From Flavobacteriia bacterium (GTDB lineage Bacteria > Bacteroidota > Bacteroidia > Flavobacteriales_D > Crocinitomicaceae): a DNA stretch of 64,000 nucleotides. The position numbers and the translations under genes are program-made. The stretch lies in assembly GCA_026391005.1 (NCBI GenBank), contig JAPLEV010000020.1, positions 1 to 64,000 on the forward strand, read 5' to 3'. Every line of letters starts with the position of its first letter. Positions within the stretch are counted from its first letter, which is position 1. The notes beneath the pieces are model-generated. The model saw only the letters and a program-made list of their open reading frames with translations, was not told the DNA's origin and made no database searches. Shown in pieces: positions 60,439 to 64,000 of this stretch.

Positions 60439-60993
60439 TTATTTCTTACCTGCTGATTTACCAGCTTTTCTTCTAATTTCTTCACCTAAGAATCGAATTC
60501 CTTTTCCTTTATACGGTTCCGGTTTTCTCATACTTCTAATTTTCGCAGCTACTTGACCTAACAATTGCTTGTCAAAAGATTCAATAGTGACAAGTGGTGC
60601 CTTACCTTTCTCAGTTAAGGTTGTCAGCGTAACTTGACTTGGAACTTCCAAAATAATTGAATGGGAGAACCCAAGTGACAATTCAATTTGCTGACCAACG
60701 GCGTTTGCTCTAAAACCAACACCAATAACCTCCATTTGCTTTTTAAATCCTTCTGAAACTCCCGTTATCATATTTTGAATCAAGGCACGGTAGAGACCAT
60801 GCTTTGAACGATGACTCGGGGCTTCTGATTCTCTTACGAAAGTCATCACGCCATTATCAATAGATATAGTAATACTTGAATCTATTTCCTGTGACATTTC
60901 ACCTAATTTACCTTTAACAGTAACCAAAGTACCATTGATGCTTACATCAACGCCACTAGGGATATTTATAGGTAGTTTTCCAATTCTTGACAT
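60439..60993 (-). CDS. rplF: Ribosomal protein uL6
   Basis: 184 residues. MSRIGKLPINIPSGVDVSI, then SKHGLYRALIQNMITGVSEGFKKQMEVIGVGFRANAVGQQIELSLGFSH and the second alpha/beta repeat ending PEPYKGKGIRFLGEEIRRKAGKSAGKK, the GEEIRRKxGK signature of uL6 near the sarcin-ricin loop. 17 bases from rpsH. Confidence 0.97.
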   Translation of the reverse strand: MSRIGKLPINIPSGVDVSINGTLVTVKGKLGEMSQEIDSSITISIDNGVMTFVRESEAPSHRSKHGLYRALIQNMITGVSEGFKKQMEVIGVGFRANAVGQQIELSLGFSHSIILEVPSQVTLTTLTEKGKAPLVTIESFDKQLLGQVAAKIRSMRKPEPYKGKGIRFLGEEIRRKAGKSAGKK

Positions 60994-61010
60994 CTTCTAC
61001 AACTTAATTA

Positions 61011-61409
61011 TTAATATACATAACATAAAACCTCGCCACCAACTTTCAATCGTCTTGCATCCTTATCCGTAATAACCCCGTTAGAAGTTGAAACGATTGC
61101 AATACCAAGACCATTTAAAACACGTGGCATATCAACAGTCCCGCTATACTTTCGTAAACCTGGTCTAGATGCGCGTTGCAATTTTGTAATTGCTGGCACT
61201 CTTGTTGAAATATTATATTTCAAGGCAATTTTAATAATGCCTTGCTTATCATCTTCTTCAAATTTAAAATTCAAAATATACCCTTGGTCAAATAAAATCT
61301 GCGTCATAGCGCGTTTAATATTTGAACCTGGTATTTCAACCGTTTTTAAACCTGCTGAACTCGCATTACGAATTCTGGTTAAAAAGTCTGCTATAGGATC
61401 TGTAGTCAT
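61011..61409 (-). CDS. rpsH: Ribosomal protein uS8
   Basis: 132 residues. MTTDPIADFLTRIRNASSAGLKTVEIPGSNIKRAMTQILFDQGYI, then KLQRASRPGLRKYSGTVDMPRVLNGLGIAIVSTSNGVITDKDARRLKVGGEVLCYVY, which is the C-terminal uS8 signature. Binds the central 16S domain and, in many bacteria, represses the spc operon mRNA. 19 bases from rpsN. Confidence 0.97.
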   Translation of the reverse strand: MTTDPIADFLTRIRNASSAGLKTVEIPGSNIKRAMTQILFDQGYILNFKFEEDDKQGIIKIALKYNISTRVPAITKLQRASRPGLRKYSGTVDMPRVLNGLGIAIVSTSNGVITDKDARRLKVGGEVLCYVY

Positions 61410-61428
61410 TTTCTATTTATTAATTCAA

Positions 61429-61743
61429 TTACCAACTTGCTTTTTTCACTCCCGGTATTTTTCCATTGAGTGCCATTTCTCTGAACGTAACCCTTGAAAT
61501 ACCAAATTGTCTCATGTATCCTCTCGGTCGACCAGTTAATCCACATCTATTGTGTTTTCTTACTTTAGAAGAATTGGCGGGTAATTTTTGTAATGCCATC
61601 ATCGCATTCCATTTTTCTGCCTGCACATTTTCATCAGTAGATGTTGATTTTAATACTTTTGTTAATTCCGCTCGCTTTTTAGCGTAACGATCCACTAACC
61701 TTTCTCTTTTGCGCTCTCGCGCTTTCATTGATTCTTTAGCCAT
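61429..61743 (-). CDS. rpsN: Ribosomal protein uS14 (zinc-free long form with insert)
   Basis: 104 residues. [32 protein letters not shown], a helical region, then [40 protein letters not shown]. The C-x-x-C zinc sites of the short form are absent (one Cys only). It is about 15 residues longer than the 89-residue protein common in Flavobacteria; the extra part falls between about 32 and 50 ([19 protein letters not shown]), nearer the 101-residue Proteobacterial length. 7 bases from rplE. Confidence 0.95.
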   Translation of the reverse strand: MAKESMKARERKRERLVDRYAKKRAELTKVLKSTSTDENVQAEKWNAMMALQKLPANSSKVRKHNRCGLTGRPRGYMRQFGISRVTFREMALNGKIPGVKKASW

Positions 61744-61750
61744 TCCTTTT

Positions 61751-62305
61751 TTATTTTTTTATAAATGGAAATCCAAATGCGTCTAGTAAAGCTTTCGCTT
61801 CTTCATCACTTTCTGCACTTGTTACAAAAGTGATATCCATTCCTAATATTCTATTCACCTTATCAATATCTATTTCTGGAAAAATGATATGTTCTTTGAT
61901 GCCAAGGTTGAAATTACCTCTCCCGTCAAAACCTTTTGGGTTAATCCCTCTGAAATCTCTTGTTCTTGGTAAAGAAACAGCAAGTAGACGATCTAAGAAA
62001 TCGTACATTCTATCTCCTCTAAGTGTAACTTTGGTACCAATAGGCATACCCTTTCTTAACTTAAAATTCGAAATGTCTTTTTTGGATAAAGTTGTAATTG
62101 CTTTTTGTCCAGCTATTCTCGATAGATCAGCAGCGGCACTTTCAATTAGCTTTTTATCAGCTACGGCATCACCAACACCTTGGCTTAGCACAATTTTTTT
62201 CAATTTAGGAACCCTCATTACAGAGGTATATCCAAATTGTTCAGTTAACCCCTGAATAATTTCAGCGTTATACCTTTCCTTTAATCTTGGTGAATAAGTT
62301 GTCAT
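61751..62305 (-). CDS. rplE: Ribosomal protein uL5
   Basis: 184 residues. [102 protein letters not shown] and the C-terminal [18 protein letters not shown] are uL5 hallmarks. Holds 5S rRNA and contacts the P-site tRNA. Its ATG overlaps the rplX stop by 4 bases. Confidence 0.97.
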   Translation of the reverse strand: MTTYSPRLKERYNAEIIQGLTEQFGYTSVMRVPKLKKIVLSQGVGDAVADKKLIESAAADLSRIAGQKAITTLSKKDISNFKLRKGMPIGTKVTLRGDRMYDFLDRLLAVSLPRTRDFRGINPKGFDGRGNFNLGIKEHIIFPEIDIDKVNRILGMDITFVTSAESDEEAKALLDAFGFPFIKK

Positions 62306-62619
62306 TTGATTACCTCCCCTGATTTTTTAGCGTATCTAACCAATTTTCCATTTTCATTTAATTTTCGCCCAATTCTTGATACTTCGCCATTAACGACTAC
62401 CATCAAGTTGGAGATATGGATTGTACCTTCTTTTTCTTCAATACCTCCTTGTGGGTTACCAGCGCTAGGCTTATTATGTTTTTTAATCATATTTACACCT
62501 TTAACGGTTACCCTCATTTTAGTACGATCAATAGCAATAACATCGCCTTCTTGACCTTTGGATTCTCCGCTCATAACTCGAACGGCATCTCCTACTTTAA
62601 TGTTTAACTTCTTTTGCAT
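62302..62619 (-). CDS. rplX: Ribosomal protein uL24
   Basis: 105 residues. [71 protein letters not shown] is a KOW-domain uL24, the 50S assembly initiator near the tunnel exit. 11 bases from rplN; overlaps rplE by ATGA. Confidence 0.97.
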   Translation of the reverse strand: MQKKLNIKVGDAVRVMSGESKGQEGDVIAIDRTKMRVTVKGVNMIKKHNKPSAGNPQGGIEEKEGTIHISNLMVVVNGEVSRIGRKLNENGKLVRYAKKSGEVIK

Positions 62620-62630
62620 AACTCTACTAA

Positions 62631-62999
62631 TTATAAAACTTCAGGTGCCAATGAAACAATTTTCATAAAATTGTTTTCACGTAACTCGCGAGCAACGGGG
62701 CCAAAAATACGAGTGCCTCGCATTTCACCAGTTGCATTCAAGATAACGCAAGCGTTATCATCAAAGCGAATATACGATCCATCAGGCCTTCTGATTTCTT
62801 TTTTTGTTCTTACCACTACTGCCTTTGCGACAGTTCCTTTTTTCACAGCTCCGTTAGGTATTGCACTTTTTATAGCCACAACAATTTTGTCGCCAATCGA
62901 CGCATATCTGCGTCTTGTGCCTCCTAATACACGTATACAAAGGACTTCCTTTGCTCCGGAATTATCTGCTACTGAAAGTCTAGATTCTGTTTGTATCAT
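62631..62999 (-). CDS. rplN: Ribosomal protein uL14
   Basis: 122 residues. [46 protein letters not shown] and the C-terminal [32 protein letters not shown] are the uL14 signatures at the subunit interface. Normal length; 8 bases after rpsQ. Confidence 0.97.
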   Translation of the reverse strand: MIQTESRLSVADNSGAKEVLCIRVLGGTRRRYASIGDKIVVAIKSAIPNGAVKKGTVAKAVVVRTKKEIRRPDGSYIRFDDNACVILNATGEMRGTRIFGPVARELRENNFMKIVSLAPEVL

Positions 63000-63007
63000 T
63001 ATTCAGT

Positions 63008-63265
63008 TTATTTTGCTCTTTCTACAATTTCTACCAATCTCCAATTCTTTGATTTACTCAAAGGACGAGTTTCCATAATTCGAACGGTATCGCCCTCATT
63101 ACAATCATTTTTCTCATCATGCGCAACGAATTTGGTTGTCATTTTCACGAACTTACCATACTTCGGGTGCTTCACTTTTCGTTCCACAGCAACTACGATA
63201 GATTTCTCCATTTTGTTGCTCGTCACCGTACCTATTTTCTCTTTTCTTAAATTCCGCTTTTCCAT
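63008..63265 (-). CDS. rpsQ: Ribosomal protein uS17
   Basis: 85 residues. [77 protein letters not shown] is a full uS17 OB-fold with the GDTVxIxETRPLSKxKxW motif. Binds the 5-prime domain of 16S rRNA. 9 bases after rpmC. Confidence 0.97.
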   Translation of the reverse strand: MEKRNLRKEKIGTVTSNKMEKSIVVAVERKVKHPKYGKFVKMTTKFVAHDEKNDCNEGDTVRIMETRPLSKSKNWRLVEIVERAK

Positions 63266-63274
63266 ATAAGCTTT

Positions 63275-63481
63275 TTAATTTTCAGCTTTCGCTGTATTTT
63301 GTCTAACCGTTAACTCTGTGCTCAATCGAGCAATTATTTTACGCAAACCTGTGATTCTCATCGGATTTTCGATGGGGGCCATTTTGTGCGTTAATTTCAA
63401 ACTGACCATTTGATCTTTTAAATCTTTCAAACGTTTCGTTAAATCCTCGTTCGATAAAAGCAATATTTCCTTTTGTTTCAT
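63275..63481 (-). CDS. rpmC: Ribosomal protein uL29
   Basis: 68 residues. MKQKEILLLSNEDLTKRLKDLKDQMVSLKLTHKMAPIENPMRITGLRKIIARLSTEL is the two-helix uL29 with the typical NPxxIxxxRKxIARLxTEL end. Lies at the tunnel exit as a docking site. 12 bases from rplP. Confidence 0.96.
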   Translation of the reverse strand: MKQKEILLLSNEDLTKRLKDLKDQMVSLKLTHKMAPIENPMRITGLRKIIARLSTELTVRQNTAKAEN

Positions 63482-63493
63482 TTTACTATCTTA

Positions 63494-63919
63494 TTAAATC
63501 GGTATTACAAAATCATTTCTTACAATGAATTTGCATTTAACGGGTAATTTCTGAGCGGCTAATCTCATGGCCTCTTTCGCAATTTCGTACGAAACACCAT
63601 CAGCTTCGAACATTATTTTACCAGGTTTAACAACAGCTACCCAATGACTTGGTGCACCCTTACCTTTACCCATCCTTACCTCTGCAGGTTTAGATGTAAC
63701 TGGTTTGTCTGGAAAAAGTCTAATCCAAACTTTTCCCTCTCTTTTCATATACCTTGTAACAGCGATACGAGATGCTTCAATTTGACGTGAAGTAATCCAT
63801 CCTGGCTCCAAAGTTTTGAGTCCAAAAGAACCGAAGGCAATTGTAGCTCCTCTATGAGCTAGGCCAGTAGTTCTTCCTTTTTGTACTCTTCTAAATTTCG
63901 TTCTTTTAGGTTGTAACAT
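63494..63919 (-). CDS. rplP: Ribosomal protein uL16
   Basis: 141 residues. [100 protein letters not shown] is a complete uL16, next to the A site and tRNA elbow. Preceded by the end of rpsC (20-base gap). Confidence 0.97.
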   Translation of the reverse strand: MLQPKRTKFRRVQKGRTTGLAHRGATIAFGSFGLKTLEPGWITSRQIEASRIAVTRYMKREGKVWIRLFPDKPVTSKPAEVRMGKGKGAPSHWVAVVKPGKIMFEADGVSYEIAKEAMRLAAQKLPVKCKFIVRNDFVIPI

Positions 63920-63939
63920 TTTTATCTATTTACTCCGAT

Positions 63940-64000
63940 TTATTTTTTCTTTCTTTTTGGTGCCATCGGTCTATTGTTAGGCACAGGATTATTTGATTGA
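63940..64000 (-). CDS. rpsC: Probable C-terminal tail of ribosomal protein uS3 (cut by window edge)
   Basis: Nineteen codons before a TAA at 63940-63942 encode QSNNPVPNNRPMAPKRKKK. They lie directly upstream of rplP, where rpsC stands in the S10 operon. The basic, Asn/Pro-rich tail fits the variable C-terminal extension of Bacteroidota uS3, but no diagnostic domain is visible. Confidence 0.6.
   Translation of the reverse strand, partial: QSNNPVPNNRPMAPKRKKK

Overview
The window looks like a chromosomal piece of a marine or freshwater Bacteroidota, most likely Flavobacteriales and close to the Crocinitomicaceae/Fluviicola type. The reasons are low GC, leader peptides that end in Ala-Gln or Ser-Gln, several secreted proteins with type IX secretion (T9SS) C-terminal sorting domains, a SusC-like TonB receptor with an N-terminal carboxypeptidase-like domain, and the rplQ-carA-eno gene order after the ribosomal operon. 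The family assignment is my inference; no 16S gene is present.

Region 1 (1-17.4 kb) is the most unusual part. After the start of an adenosine deaminase gene (add, minus strand, cut by the window edge) comes a surface/secretion locus built around two collagen-like proteins (4401-6443 and 6460-8208). It is flanked by two divergently transcribed tandem arrays of small secreted paralogues: eight on the minus strand (1105-4145, plus one decayed relative at 785-1099) and six on the plus strand (8231-10577). All 14 start their mature part with QGNLQFNQV, carry a VPaGKVWKiE motif, end in S-x-[IL]EFN-x-x-P and have very different cores. All 12 internal junctions are 4-base ATGA overlaps. The plus-strand array is followed by two long PKD-repeat proteins with T9SS type B C-termini (10643-14164 and 14448-17312). 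I call the products of the arrays unknown.

Region 2 (17.4-38.5 kb) holds mostly single secreted or membrane genes: a HExxHH metalloprotease-like protein, a LysM protein, a DUF481-like outer-membrane protein, an OmpA lipoprotein, a CotH-kinase/PKD/T9SS protein, two coupled tiny membrane proteins, a papain-like protease, a WG-repeat protein, a CxxCxG/TerB/SH3 multidomain membrane protein, a T9SS alpha/beta hydrolase and its neighbouring TonB receptor.

Region 3 (38.6-49.6 kb) is a divergent surface-polysaccharide cluster: a phosphoglycosyl transferase, a DegT aminotransferase, three glycosyltransferases, an acyltransferase, two different polymerase/ligase-type membrane proteins and, beyond a DEAD-box helicase, a Wzx-type flippase.

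Region 4 (49.6-64 kb) is core metabolism and translation: 3-hydroxyacyl-CoA dehydrogenase, an AlkB-type membrane hydroxylase, eno, carA, and the minus-strand S10/spc/alpha ribosomal operon from the end of rpsC to rplQ, closed by a strong terminator. In it, rpsD has lost the universally conserved C-terminus of uS4 and runs into rpoA, and rplQ carries a long acidic pentapeptide-repeat tail. I saw no tRNA, rRNA, CRISPR array, insertion sequence or phage integrase.
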